NCBI RefSeq assembly: GCF_002943755.1 | Contig: NZ_MQUB01000001.1 | Location: forward strand, 186,001-250,000 | Origin: Aureitalea marina | GTDB taxonomy: Bacteria > Bacteroidota > Bacteroidia > Flavobacteriales > Flavobacteriaceae | Length of the DNA: 64,000 bases | Direction: 5' to 3' | Part shown: positions 36,826 through 46,442 of the stretch, piece after piece | Layout: the number at the start of each line of letters is the position of its first letter | Numbering within the stretch: position 1 is the first letter of the stretch | Notes under the pieces: model-generated | Told to the model about the DNA's origin: nothing | Database searches by the model: none | What the model saw: only the letters and a program-made list of their open reading frames with translations | Position numbers and translations under genes: made by a program

Positions 36826-39506
36826 ATGTCGATGAGCTCCGAAACATATCGACCGCTTAAATTATCAGGACTTGAACCCTTGGTCATTACGCCCGAGAGC
36901 AATTTTATCAATGTGGGTGAGCGAACCAATGTGGCCGGATCCGCTCGCTTTCTGAGACTGATCAAGGCTGGTGACTACATTACAGCCCTGGAGATCGCAA
37001 GGCATCAAGTAGAGGGTGGGCCCAGATCATCGATATCAATATGGACGACGGGCTGATCGATGGCCGGGAAGCAATGGTCCGCTTCCTGAACCTGGTCATG
37101 GCCGAACCTGATATCGCGCGGGTGCCCATCATGATCGATAGCTCCAAATGGGAGATCATCGAGGCTGGACTACAAGTGGTGCAGGGAAAATGTGTGGTCA
37201 ATTCCATCAGCCTAAAAGAAGGCGAGGAAGAGTTTATTCGCCAGGCCAAACTGATCCGGCGCTACGGTGCAGCTGTGATCATCATGGCCTTTGACGAGGT
37301 GGGTCAGGCAGATAATTACGACAGAAGGATAGAGATCGCCCAGCGCTCCTACCGAATTTTGGTGGAAGAGGTCGGTTTCCCGCCGGAGGACATCATCCTG
37401 GATCTCAATATCTTCCCGGTGGCTACTGGGATGGAAGAACATCGGCGCAATGCTACAGACTTTATTGAAGCCACCAGATGGGTACGTCAGAACCTGCCGC
37501 ACTGTAGCGTGAGTGGAGGAGTTAGTAATGTCTCCTTTAGTTTTCGCGGTAACAATGTGGTTAGGGAAGCCATGCATTCCGTCTTTCTTTATCATGCCAT
37601 ACAAGCAGGGATGAACATAGGTATTGTTAATCCAGCCATGCTGGAAGTTTACGACGATATTCCCAAGGATCTGTTAGAGCATGTAGAAGATGTTATCCTG
37701 GACAGAAGAGCAGATGCCACAGAACGACTCTTGAATTTTGCCGAGACAGTAAAAGGGCAAACCAAAGAGAACAAGGCCGATGAATCCTGGAGAGAGGACT
37801 CATTACAAGAGCGGATCACCCGGGCCCTGGTCAAAGGGATCGATGCCTATATCAAAGAGGATGTAGAGGAGGCGAGACAAGCGGTGGATAGACCGATTCA
37901 GGTCATTGAGGGGCACCTGATGACTGGTATGAATGTGGTCGGTGATTTGTTTGGGAGCGGCAAGATGTTCCTGCCCCAGGTAGTCAAATCGGCTCGGGTG
38001 ATGAAAAAGGCGGTTGCTTATCTACTGCCATATATCGAAGAAGATAAAGACGCATCTATGTCCTCTCAAGGGAAGATCCTAATGGCTACTGTAAAAGGGG
38101 ATGTTCACGACATTGGCAAGAATATTGTCTCCGTGGTTTTGGCCTGTAACAACTACGAAATCATCGATCTGGGGGTCATGGTCCCACCAGAGCGTATAAT
38201 ATCGGAGGCTAGAGAAAAAGAAGTTGACATCATTGGACTAAGTGGGCTGATTACACCCTCCCTGGACGAAATGGTCTTCCTGGCTAAGGAGATGCAGCGC
38301 CAGGATTTTCAGGTCCCTCTACTGATTGGTGGTGCCACGACCAGCAAGGCCCATACAGCTGTTAAGATCGACCCACAGTATCAGCACGCCGTTGTTCATG
38401 TAAACGATGCCTCCAGGGCCGTGACCGTAGTGGGCGATCTTTTACAAAGGGACAAATCAGACAATTATACCAGGGAGCTGAAGGAGGACTATGCCCAGTT
38501 CCGTGATCGATTCCTGGAAAGACAGCAAACCAAGGAATACATTTCTATCGAGACTGCTAGGAAGAACAAGTTCGCCATTGAGTGGAGAGGTGAAGATCTG
38601 GTCAAGCCTTTGGAATTAGGTATTCAGCAGATCGATGATCTACCAATGGAAAAATTGGAAGAATTCATTGATTGGACACCCTTTTTCCGCAGTTGGGACC
38701 TTCATGGTCGTTTCCCGGACATATTGGAGGATGAGTTGGTAGGCGCCCAGGCCACCGAATTATTTAATGACGCTCAACAGACCTTGAAAGAACTCATTCA
38801 AGAGAAATCACTGCAGGCAAAAGCAGTTTTTGGCCTGTTTCCGGCCAATGCTGAAGTTGATGATATCATGGTCGAAACTCAAGATCTGGGAACCCAGACC
38901 TTCAACACCCTTCGCCAGCAAACAAGAAAGGCCAGTGGCCGTTCCAACCTGGCATTAGCCGATTTCGTAGCCCCGATAGAAAGTGGATTACAGGATCACA
39001 TCGGATGCTTCTGTGTGACCGCCGGATTTGGAGCTGACCAGCTGGCAGACTCCTATCAGAAGGATCACGACGATTACCAATCCATCATGATCAAGGCCTT
39101 GGCAGACCGTTTGGCAGAGGCCTTTGCAGAGTACCTCCACAAGCAGGTCAGGACCAGGCATTGGGGGTACAGTCAGGACGAAGAATTGAATAACGAAGAG
39201 CTGATCGCTGAGTCCTACAGGGGGATCCGTCCTGCTCCGGGTTATCCCGCTTGTCCGGACCACCTCGAAAAAGAAACCATCTGGAAGATACTGCAGGTGG
39301 AAGAACGTATAGGCGTACAATTGACCGAGAATCTGGCTATGTGGCCGGCAGCATCAGTCTCCGGTTATTATCTGGCCCATCCCCAGGCAAGATACTTCGG
39401 TCTTGGGAAGATCAAAGAGGATCAATTGGCCGATTATGCCAAACGAAAAGGAATTACAATTGCGGAAGCCCGTAAGTGGCTTCGCCCCAACCTGTCAGAA
39501 GCATGA
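36826..39506 (+). CDS. metH: methionine synthase, folate/cobalamin/activation half, frameshifted as read
   Basis: The C-terminal part of MetH: pterin-binding domain ([26 protein letters not shown]), cap, B12-binding domain with the cobalt-ligating His ([18 protein letters not shown]) and the SAM activation domain ([12 protein letters not shown]). As read, the first frame stops at 37056 and the rest is open from 37041. Adding one G to the run at 37018-37020 gives [16 protein letters not shown], the conserved sequence, and a protein of 893 residues, the normal length. A base-calling loss in the G-run is the simplest explanation. The stop overlaps metF as ATGA. No cobalamin riboswitch is seen. 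Confidence 0.93.
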
Positions 39507-40459
39507 AAGTAACAGAACATCTGGATAAGAACCAGGGCAAAACCTTGTTCAGCTTTGAGATTCTGCCACCGCTCAAAGGTCAGAATATCCAGTCTATATT
39601 CGAGAATATAGACCCCTTGATGGAATTCAATCCACCCTTTATCGATGTGACCTATCATCGGGAAGAGTATGTTTACAAGGAGTTGTCTAATGGTCTATTG
39701 GAAAAACACATTGTCCGTAAACGCCCTGGTACAGTTGGTATCTGTGCGGCAATCCAGAACAAATACCAGGTAGATGCTATTCCGCATATCCTATGTGGAG
39801 GTTTTACCAGAGAAGACACCGAAAACTTCCTGATCGATCTTAACTTCCTGGGGATCGACAATGTAATGGCTTTAAGAGGTGATGCCGTAAAAACAGAGAC
39901 CTATTTCACGCCGGAAAAGGACGGGCATGAGTACGCCTCACAGCTGGTGGGTCAGATCATAGCATTGAACCTAGGAGAATACCTGGACGAAGAAATACAA
40001 AACCAGGCCAAAACGGACTTTTGCATAGGCGTTGCTGGCTATCCGGAGAAGCACATGGAAGCCCCCAACCTGGACAGCGATATTCATTTTCTGAAAAAGA
40101 AGATCGCCAAAGGAGCATCCTATGTGGTCACCCAAATGTTCTTTGACAACAAATGCTATTTCGAATTTGTGGATCGTTGTCGTAAGGCAGGAATTGACGT
40201 ACCCATTATCCCGGGATTGAAACCCCTGGCCACTAAGAAGCAGCTCAATCTGATCCCGCATCGATTCAATGCTGATCTTCCGGAAGAGTTGATCAAGGAA
40301 GTGATCAAATGTGAGAACAATAAGGAAGTCAGACAAGTGGGAATAGAGTGGTGCATAGCCCAAAGCAAGGAATTGATGGACAATGGTGTACCGGTGCTCC
40401 ATTATTACTCCATGGGAAAGAGCAATAATATCAGAGCCATAGCCCAAGAGTTGTTCTGA
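39503..40459 (+). CDS. metF: methylenetetrahydrofolate reductase
   Basis: Flavin enzyme that supplies methyltetrahydrofolate to MetH. The 318-residue protein starts at ATG 39503, which overlaps the metH stop; an earlier in-frame ATG lies inside metH. It has [11 protein letters not shown] with the catalytic Glu, [14 protein letters not shown]-type motif ([10 protein letters not shown]), and the TQMFFDN and PGLKPL segments of the barrel. Last of the methionine biosynthetic genes. Confidence 0.96.
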   Translation: MKVTEHLDKNQGKTLFSFEILPPLKGQNIQSIFENIDPLMEFNPPFIDVTYHREEYVYKELSNGLLEKHIVRKRPGTVGICAAIQNKYQVDAIPHILCGGFTREDTENFLIDLNFLGIDNVMALRGDAVKTETYFTPEKDGHEYASQLVGQIIALNLGEYLDEEIQNQAKTDFCIGVAGYPEKHMEAPNLDSDIHFLKKKIAKGASYVVTQMFFDNKCYFEFVDRCRKAGIDVPIIPGLKPLATKKQLNLIPHRFNADLPEELIKEVIKCENNKEVRQVGIEWCIAQSKELMDNGVPVLHYYSMGKSNNIRAIAQELF

Positions 40460-40478
40460 TTGTATTATTTTCGTTAGG

Positions 40479-40892
40479 ATGTTGTCCCGCAAAACTAAAT
40501 ATGGTATTAAAGCGCTTACCTACCTCGCATTGAATCAGGGTGAACAGCCGGTTCCCATATCCGATATTGCTAAGTCTGAATCCATTTCGAGAAAATTTCT
40601 GGAGAGCATATTGCTGGAATTGAAAAAAACCGGGATGCTGGGATCCAAGAAAGGGAAGGGCGGAGGTTATTACCTGCGGGATCAACCTTCTCAGATCATG
40701 ATCGCCACAGTCTACCGAGTACTGGAAGGGCCAATTGCCCTTGTACCCTGTGTAAGTCTGAACTTTTACGAGCGCTGTGATGACTGCCAGGACGAAGCCG
40801 ACTGTGCGGTGCATCACCTCATGATTCGCGTTAGGGACAACACACTAAGTGTCTTGGAAAAGACCACCCTGGCCGATCTAATTAATCATTGA
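40479..40892 (+). CDS. Rrf2 family transcriptional regulator
   Basis: A 137-residue winged-helix regulator. The N-terminal HTH (KTKYGIKALTYLALN, ISDIAKSESISRKFLESILLELKK) and wing (GSKKGKGGGYYL) are typical. A cysteine cluster (CVSLNFYERCDDCQDEADC, residues about 88-106) could bind an Fe-S cluster as in IscR-like members. It lies between metF and cysH, so control of sulfur assimilation, like CymR, is a reasonable inference. A CCTAT-N7-ATAGG dyad in front of cysH is a possible target. Confidence 0.92.
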   Translation: MLSRKTKYGIKALTYLALNQGEQPVPISDIAKSESISRKFLESILLELKKTGMLGSKKGKGGGYYLRDQPSQIMIATVYRVLEGPIALVPCVSLNFYERCDDCQDEADCAVHHLMIRVRDNTLSVLEKTTLADLINH

Positions 40893-40924
40893 CCCTATTG
40901 TAACATTTAATTGTAGATAAAGTC

Positions 40925-40954
40925 TATTTTTGTATAACCTATTAAGTCTATAGG
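40925..40954 (+). promoter_or_regulatory. cysH promoter with candidate operator
   Basis: TATTTTTG (40925-40932) is a full -7 box. Just downstream the dyad CCTAT-N7-ATAGG (40938-40954) covers the expected transcription start, where a repressor would act; AAGTCTAT occurs both at 40920-40927 and inside the dyad. The neighbouring Rrf2 protein is the obvious candidate to bind. Confidence 0.5.
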
Positions 40955-40965
40955 AATAATAATTT

Positions 40966-41592
40966 ATGATTGATCAAAACAACCTATACCTCTTCAACAC
41001 TAACCTTAGGCATGAAGATCCTCGCGCAACTGTCGAATTCCTCTTATCTCGTTCAGAGCGCCCGCTGATCTCCACCAGTTTTGGCCCCAGATCTGCGGCA
41101 CTATTGCACCTGGTGACACAAATGAGACCTGATATTCCTGTAGTTTGGTGTGATACGGGTTTCAATACTGAAGCCACTTATCGGCATGCTGTCCTGCTCA
41201 CCGACATGCTTAACCTTAACCTGGAAGTGTTCTCCCCCAGGATGACCACAGCTTTTCTGAGGCATAATTTTGGAGAGCCTGGACTAGACAACCCCTATCA
41301 TGCCGAACTGTCCAGGCAGGCCAAGTTGGAACCTTTTGAAAGGGCTTTACAGAAGTACAGACCGGATTGCTGGTTCTCTAATCTAAGACATGGTCAGACA
41401 GATCACAGGGATTCCATTGACATCTTGAGTCTTCATTCTGAAGGGGTACTCAAGGCATCACCCTTTTATTACTTTGATAATGCACAGTTGGACCGCTATT
41501 TACTTGAAAATGGCCTACCTACTGAATACGATTATTTTGATCCCATCAAAGCCATGGCCAAACGGGAATGTGGTATACATTTCAACCGCTAA
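40966..41592 (+). CDS. cysH: phosphoadenosine phosphosulfate reductase family protein
   Basis: Reductive sulfate assimilation enzyme of the PAPS/APS reductase family, cytoplasmic. The 208-residue protein has the nucleotide-binding STSFGPRSAALLHL, the WCDTGFNTEATY motif, and the catalytic Cys in the C-terminal ECGIHF. The paired cysteines that hold the 4Fe-4S cluster of APS reductases are absent (ELSRQAKLEPFERAL), which favours a PAPS-type enzyme. It stands alone here: no cysD, cysN or sulfite reductase genes adjoin it in the window. Confidence 0.88.
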   Translation: MIDQNNLYLFNTNLRHEDPRATVEFLLSRSERPLISTSFGPRSAALLHLVTQMRPDIPVVWCDTGFNTEATYRHAVLLTDMLNLNLEVFSPRMTTAFLRHNFGEPGLDNPYHAELSRQAKLEPFERALQKYRPDCWFSNLRHGQTDHRDSIDILSLHSEGVLKASPFYYFDNAQLDRYLLENGLPTEYDYFDPIKAMAKRECGIHFNR

Positions 41593-41608
41593 TTTGATTA
41601 AATTAGCG
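41587..41608. repeat. perfect hairpin at the cysH stop
   Basis: CGCTAATTT (41587-41595) and AAATTAGCG (41600-41608) are perfect 9-bp arms around a 4-base loop; the cysH stop lies in the left arm and the next start GTG follows at 41610. No T-run follows, so it could be an mRNA hairpin that controls translation of the next gene or a processing/stability element. Confidence 0.5.
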
Positions 41609-41609
41609 C

Positions 41610-42560
41610 GTGTCCAAACCACTACCTTCCAAGCAAGACCTGGAGCATACCTATGCTCAAATAGGTCATTTGGTGCATAGAACACCTGTTCTTAGCTCTC
41701 GCCTGATCAACGAGATCAGCGGGGCAGAAGTCTACTTCAAATGCGAGAACTTTCAGAAATCGGGTTCTTTTAAAATGCGTGGCGCCCTCAATGCCATTAG
41801 TAACCTTAGTTCTGCCCAACAGCGCTCTGGGGTTGTTACCCACTCTTCAGGTAATTTTGGACAAGCGGTGGCTTTATCTGCGGCAAATCTTGGAGTTGAA
41901 GCTCATATCGTTATGCCGATCAATGCACCTGACGTAAAGAAGAAAGCGGTTACGCAGTACGGTGGAAACATCATCCAATGTGAGGCTACCCTGGAGGCCA
42001 GGGAGCGGAATGCCGGGAACATTGTGGCCAGTAAAGGCGCAAGCTTTCTTCATCCCAGCAATCAGATCGAAGTGATACTGGGTAATGCTACGGCGGGCAT
42101 GGAGCTATTGCAAGACCATCCCGAACTGGATGTATTAATGACCCCGGTGGGCGGTGGAGGATTATTGGCCGGAAATGCACTAGCCGCTCATTATTTCGGT
42201 CAAGATTGTACGGTAATAGGTGCAGAACCTGCTTTGGTGGATGACGCCTACAGATCGCTTCTCTCCGGAAAGATCGAGGGCAATACCAGAACAGATACCA
42301 TTGCGGACGGCCTCAGAACTACCCTGGGTTCCGTAAATTTTCCGATCATTACACAGTTGGTGGATCAAATTATCCGGGTAGAAGAAGATGAGATCATTTC
42401 CGCTTTGAAATTGGTTTGGGAACGGCTTAAGATCATCATCGAACCTTCCTGCGCGGTTCCGGTAGCAGCTTTATTGAAAGAGCCTGAAAAGTTCCGCGGA
42501 AAGCGGGTTGGGATCATTTTGTCCGGTGGGAATGTAGATCTTTCCAAGCTCCCCTTCTGA
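41610..42560 (+). CDS. serine/threonine dehydratase-family PLP enzyme
   Basis: A 316-residue fold-type II PLP enzyme starting at GTG 41610. It has the Schiff-base Lys in FQKSGSFKMRGAL, HSSGNFGQAVA and the Gly-rich loop TPVGGGGLLAGN. It has no C-terminal regulatory domain and resembles serine racemase, catabolic threonine dehydratase and threo-3-hydroxyaspartate dehydratase; sequence alone does not decide between these. The biosynthetic threonine deaminase is the separate gene at 19757. A perfect hairpin sits directly in front of its start. Confidence 0.85.
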   Translation: MSKPLPSKQDLEHTYAQIGHLVHRTPVLSSRLINEISGAEVYFKCENFQKSGSFKMRGALNAISNLSSAQQRSGVVTHSSGNFGQAVALSAANLGVEAHIVMPINAPDVKKKAVTQYGGNIIQCEATLEARERNAGNIVASKGASFLHPSNQIEVILGNATAGMELLQDHPELDVLMTPVGGGGLLAGNALAAHYFGQDCTVIGAEPALVDDAYRSLLSGKIEGNTRTDTIADGLRTTLGSVNFPIITQLVDQIIRVEEDEIISALKLVWERLKIIIEPSCAVPVAALLKEPEKFRGKRVGIILSGGNVDLSKLPF

Positions 42561-43660
42561 TGATCTTTCGTCTCCCTTTATTGTTTGTTGCCCTGCTATT
42601 TTGTCTGGGAATCCAGGCGCAGGATAATGCGCGATTTGAAGAATTAGACGCCAATTACTACTACGGCAGTATTTTGAGGCACAATAAGGACATCGCTCAC
42701 CTCATTCAAGGCCATCCTACGGGCTTGGTCCTGAGTTATAACCGCAAGACCTTTGGAGCAAGGAGGTGGGAACGAACCTATGGTTACCCGGATTGGGGAT
42801 TGTCCTTTGTCTATCAAAATTCCGGCTATTCGGTCCTGGGAGAGAATTACGGTCTTTACGCACACGCTAATTTCTATTTTCTAAAGCGACACCTGATGCT
42901 GAGGATAGGTCAGGGAATTGCTTATGCCTCCAATCCCTTTGACTTGAATGACAATTTCAAGAATAACGCCTATGGTTCCGATCTGCTCAGTTCCACTTAT
43001 GTACTATTGAATTTTAAATGGGAAGATCTCTTTAGTGGGTTTGGTGTACAAGCCGGGTTTCATTTCTTGCATTATTCCAATGGGAATTTTAGGGCTCCCA
43101 ATTCCAGCACCAACGCCCTTACCTTCAACCTGGGGATCAATTACCAATTGAATCGATCTCCAAAGCCGGAGTATCAGGGTAGGGAAAATGACACTGCGGT
43201 AAAAGACAAGATCAGGTTCAATTTTTTGGTTCGTGCAGGAGTCAATGAGAGCGATTATCTCAATCTGGGTCGTCAACCCTTTCTGGTGCTGTCCGCTTTT
43301 GCCGACAAACGCCTCAGTTATACCAGTTCCCTTCTTTTTGGAGCTGAGGTATTCTTTTCGAAGTTCCTGGAGAAGGAGATCGAGTATTTGGTGGCTTCCC
43401 AGTTGGATAGGGACTTAACGGGAGATGAAGACTACAGGAGGGTAGGGATGTTTGTGGGTCACGACCTGCATTTCGACCGATTATCCGTCCTGGCCCAGTT
43501 GGGTTATTATGTGTATTACCCTTACGATTTTGAAGGGCGTACTTATATCCGTGCAGGTCTGCGTTATTTTTTTCTACCGAAACTCTTCGGAGTTGTTAGT
43601 ATGAAATCTCATGGGGCGAAGGTAGAAGGTGTCGAATTTGGAGTGGGAGTAAGATTGTAG
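42560..43660 (+). CDS. lipid A deacylase / acyloxyacyl hydrolase family outer-membrane protein (copy 1)
   Basis: A 366-residue exported protein: signal peptide (MIFRLPLLFVALLFCLGIQAQ), then an amphipathic beta-barrel with alternating aromatic strands. The PagL-type active-site segment is present as LHYSNGNFRAPN with His171 and the Ser two residues on; the position of the PagL catalytic Glu appears to be Asn (SSTNAL), so activity is uncertain. The family removes or modifies acyl chains of lipid A in the outer membrane. It starts within the stop of the previous gene and is followed after 1 base by a GIN-domain lipoprotein. A paralogous pair follows at 44566. Confidence 0.8.
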   Translation: MIFRLPLLFVALLFCLGIQAQDNARFEELDANYYYGSILRHNKDIAHLIQGHPTGLVLSYNRKTFGARRWERTYGYPDWGLSFVYQNSGYSVLGENYGLYAHANFYFLKRHLMLRIGQGIAYASNPFDLNDNFKNNAYGSDLLSSTYVLLNFKWEDLFSGFGVQAGFHFLHYSNGNFRAPNSSTNALTFNLGINYQLNRSPKPEYQGRENDTAVKDKIRFNFLVRAGVNESDYLNLGRQPFLVLSAFADKRLSYTSSLLFGAEVFFSKFLEKEIEYLVASQLDRDLTGDEDYRRVGMFVGHDLHFDRLSVLAQLGYYVYYPYDFEGRTYIRAGLRYFFLPKLFGVVSMKSHGAKVEGVEFGVGVRL

Positions 43661-43661
43661 T

Positions 43662-44414
43662 ATGAAGTATTTATTGGCCATTTTGATTTGTTTCACTTTC
43701 CTGGGATGTAATTCCGAGGATGGATGGGACTGTTTACAGACAGAGGGCAATAGCATATCGGTTGATTTCACTGTCGATTCTTTCGATAAAATCAGGATAG
43801 AGGATGGGGTCTCCTTGTTGATCCGTCAGGGAGCCGTCCAATCGGTGACCGTTGAAACTGGTACCAATCTGCTTTCGGATATAGAGGTTTATGTGGAGGA
43901 AAATACTCTGGTTATACGAGATAACAACAGATGTAACCTGGTTCGGGACTACGGAGTTACACGAGCCGTGGTAACCACCCCAGACCTTCTGGAGATCAGA
44001 AATGCATCGGCTTTCGATGTTCGAGGTGAAGGCAGGTTAAGTTTTCCCAAACTGGACCTGATAAGCAACACTACAGGCAATTTAGCAGATCCGCTTAAAA
44101 GTGGTGATTTCTACTTAGACCTAGACACTGAAAGGCTGCTGGTCAATGCCAACGGACAGAGCGTATTCTACCTAACTGGGAGAGTCCAGCAGGCGCGATA
44201 TCGCTTTACGGACGAATTTCCGCGCCTCGAGGCCGGTCAGTTGATCGTGTCTGAGGTGATCGTTTTCCAACGCAGCGCCAATGTGATGATCGTCAATCCA
44301 CAGCAGTCCCTGACCGGGGAGATCTACGGTACCGGTGATGTGATCTCGCTTAATCGACCAGCTGTGGTAGAGGTAGAAACTTTCTTTACAGGTAGACTAA
44401 TCTTTTCGGACTAA
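43662..44414 (+). CDS. GIN-domain (DUF2807) lipoprotein, copy 1
   Basis: A 250-residue lipoprotein: signal peptide and lipobox FLGC, acidic residues close after the Cys (NSEDGWD), and a right-handed repeated beta structure typical of the head GIN/putative auto-transporter adhesin domain (DKIRIEDGVSLLIRQG, VTTPDLLEIRNASAFDVRG). Its function is unknown. It is translated with the PagL-like protein directly upstream (1-base gap). Confidence 0.82.
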   Translation: MKYLLAILICFTFLGCNSEDGWDCLQTEGNSISVDFTVDSFDKIRIEDGVSLLIRQGAVQSVTVETGTNLLSDIEVYVEENTLVIRDNNRCNLVRDYGVTRAVVTTPDLLEIRNASAFDVRGEGRLSFPKLDLISNTTGNLADPLKSGDFYLDLDTERLLVNANGQSVFYLTGRVQQARYRFTDEFPRLEAGQLIVSEVIVFQRSANVMIVNPQQSLTGEIYGTGDVISLNRPAVVEVETFFTGRLIFSD

Positions 44415-44565
44415 TCCAGTAATCGTAGTACGGGCCCCGATCAGGCTCTGTCTGTAACTCGCTAGAAGGGTATAACATCCACTAAAAAACTGCGTTAGAA
44501 TTAATCCCTTTGAGGGCCTGCCGAAAGGAGGGCTAATAGTGTATATTTACACGTTTTTTAGAACC

Positions 44566-45681
44566 ATGAGGTACTACCTGCAACTAACCATAATATTCTC
44601 CGCCTGGCTTGGTATTGCACAACAAAATGAGGTCAAACCGTTCTCTCTACAGTTTGAGCCCTTTTATGGTTCTATCATTGAGCACAACCCGGATATCAAT
44701 CATTTGATCATTGGCCACCCAACCGGTTTTATCCTGAGTTATAACCGAAAGACCTATGGTTATAATGATTGGGAGGGTCGTTATAATTACCCGGATTGGG
44801 GTATCACCTTTGCTTACCAGGACATGAAGAATCCGATCCTGGGTAAGAACTACGGACTTTACGGACATTATAACTTTTACTTCTTTAACAGAAATCTTCA
44901 ACTTGGATTGGGGCAAGGATTGGCCTTCAACACCAATCCATACGACCCGGAGACCAACTTCGAGAACAATGCTTATGGGAGTACCTTACTCAGTACCACC
45001 TGGATAAGAGGAAACTATGTGCGTGAGAATCTCTTTGGTGGATTTGGGGTTAATGTGGGGCTAGGTTTCATTCACTATTCCAATGCGAATTTTAAGGCCC
45101 CTAACAACAGTACCAATACCATTTATTTCAGTGCCGGAGCCAGTTATCAGTTTGATCATATGGCCATGCCCTATCGCATCCCACCATCTGAGCGGATCAG
45201 TGGTGGTTCCGAATATGCGGAACGGATCAAGTACAATCTGGTCTTTAGGACTGGTATCAACGAGGCCGATGTCAATGGTCTGGGGCAACATCCGTTTTAT
45301 GTGATCTCAGCATATGCAGACAAGCGGCTGAACTATAAGAGTAAGATACAGGCAGGTGCAGAAGTGTTCTGGTCGGAGTTCCTGATCGACCTGATCCGCT
45401 ATCGATCCATAGCTTTTCCAACTGATGGACTCACCGGTGATGAGGATTACAGAAGGGTTGGAGTATTTGTAGGGCATGAGTTATTGCTGAACAAATTAGC
45501 GTTTGAAGTACAGGTGGGTTATTATGTGTATTGGCCTTACGAATTTGAGAATCGGGTGTATAACCGCCTGGGTATTAAATGGTATTTTTACGAGGATATT
45601 CTACATGCAGGAGTATCGGTCAAGGCCCACTACGCCAAGGCAGAAGCGGCAGAATTTAGCATAGGAGTACGATTGTGGTAA
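44566..45681 (+). CDS. lipid A deacylase / acyloxyacyl hydrolase family outer-membrane protein (copy 2)
   Basis: A 371-residue paralogue of the protein at 42560. The start at 44566 gives the signal peptide MRYYLQLTIIFSAWLGIAQ; an upstream ATG at 44539 would add 9 residues. The shared blocks include HPTGFILSYNRKTYG, NYGLYGHYNFYF, FIHYSNANFKAPNNSTN (the His and Ser again conserved, Asn in the Glu position) and GDEDYRRVGVFVGHELL. It has its own 151-base upstream region with a weak -7-like box (TATATTTA, 44542-44549), so it may be transcribed separately from the first pair. Confidence 0.8.
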   Translation: MRYYLQLTIIFSAWLGIAQQNEVKPFSLQFEPFYGSIIEHNPDINHLIIGHPTGFILSYNRKTYGYNDWEGRYNYPDWGITFAYQDMKNPILGKNYGLYGHYNFYFFNRNLQLGLGQGLAFNTNPYDPETNFENNAYGSTLLSTTWIRGNYVRENLFGGFGVNVGLGFIHYSNANFKAPNNSTNTIYFSAGASYQFDHMAMPYRIPPSERISGGSEYAERIKYNLVFRTGINEADVNGLGQHPFYVISAYADKRLNYKSKIQAGAEVFWSEFLIDLIRYRSIAFPTDGLTGDEDYRRVGVFVGHELLLNKLAFEVQVGYYVYWPYEFENRVYNRLGIKWYFYEDILHAGVSVKAHYAKAEAAEFSIGVRLW

Positions 45682-46442
45682 AGAATTGGATCAACATATT
45701 AGTATTAATAGCTGTCACAACTATCTACATAGGTTGTGACGTAGTGGAGGCGCCCGGTTGTCTCAGTACCGAGGGTGATCTGGTCGAAGTAGAAGTGGAA
45801 GTACCCGATTTTAAAAGTATCATGGTCTTTAAACGAGTCAAATTGTTCGTCTCCCAGGGACCAGAGACCAAAGTTGTTGTTCGCACGGGAGAGAACCTGA
45901 TCGATGAGGTCAATGTGCGTGTAGAGGACAGCATACTGAAACTGAGTGATAGGAACAGCTGTAATTTGTTCAGGGATTACGATGTGACCCGGATCTATGT
46001 GACTGCGCCCAATGTAGAGGAGATCCGGAACAGTTCGGGTCTGACCATAGAGAATATAGGGCCTATCCGTTGGCCCAGGCTAACTTTATTAGCCGAGGAT
46101 CGGGAAGCTGAAGATATCTTCCAGACCGATGGCGATTTTACCTTCACCGATCTGCAAGTCGTAACGTTCCGACTGGAAGCCAATGGGGTCTCAACTTTTC
46201 GTTTGGAGGGTGTGGCGGACAATGCAACTTTTATACTTGCCGATGGAGACGTTAGAGTTGAATCCCCGGATTTCCTGGTGGACAAGATCTTCTTTATTCA
46301 CCGAGGGACCAATAAACTGATCATCCATCCAATCAGTTCTTTGAGGGGAAGCATACGGGGAATAGGTGATGTGATCTCCAAGAACGAACCGCCTATAGTA
46401 GAAGTGGAAGAACTCTTCCGAGGTCGGCTTATTTTCGACTAG
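45675..46442 (+). CDS. GIN-domain (DUF2807) lipoprotein, copy 2
   Basis: A 255-residue paralogue of the protein at 43662, starting at GTG 45675 with a 7-base overlap with the preceding gene. Signal peptide and lipobox YIGC are followed by VVEAPGCLSTEGD. The core has the same repeated pattern (FVSQGPETKVVVRTG, NSCNLFRDYDVTRIYVTAPN). It ends with a 14-base tail overlap with gldA on the other strand. Confidence 0.8.
   Translation: MVKNWINILVLIAVTTIYIGCDVVEAPGCLSTEGDLVEVEVEVPDFKSIMVFKRVKLFVSQGPETKVVVRTGENLIDEVNVRVEDSILKLSDRNSCNLFRDYDVTRIYVTAPNVEEIRNSSGLTIENIGPIRWPRLTLLAEDREAEDIFQTDGDFTFTDLQVVTFRLEANGVSTFRLEGVADNATFILADGDVRVESPDFLVDKIFFIHRGTNKLIIHPISSLRGSIRGIGDVISKNEPPIVEVEELFRGRLIFD

Noticed and set aside
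36780-36830. metH split as a second frameshift
   Set aside because: The first half ends at the proper domain border after GGCCGTSPEH and the second starts with its own ATG; the split form is normal in this group. Only the later break at 37018 is abnormal.
44415-44565. Remnant gene or RNA between the two PagL-like/GIN pairs
   Set aside because: No open frame of note, no tRNA-like fold; only a weak promoter-like TATATTTA and an imperfect CCCTTT/AAAGG repeat.
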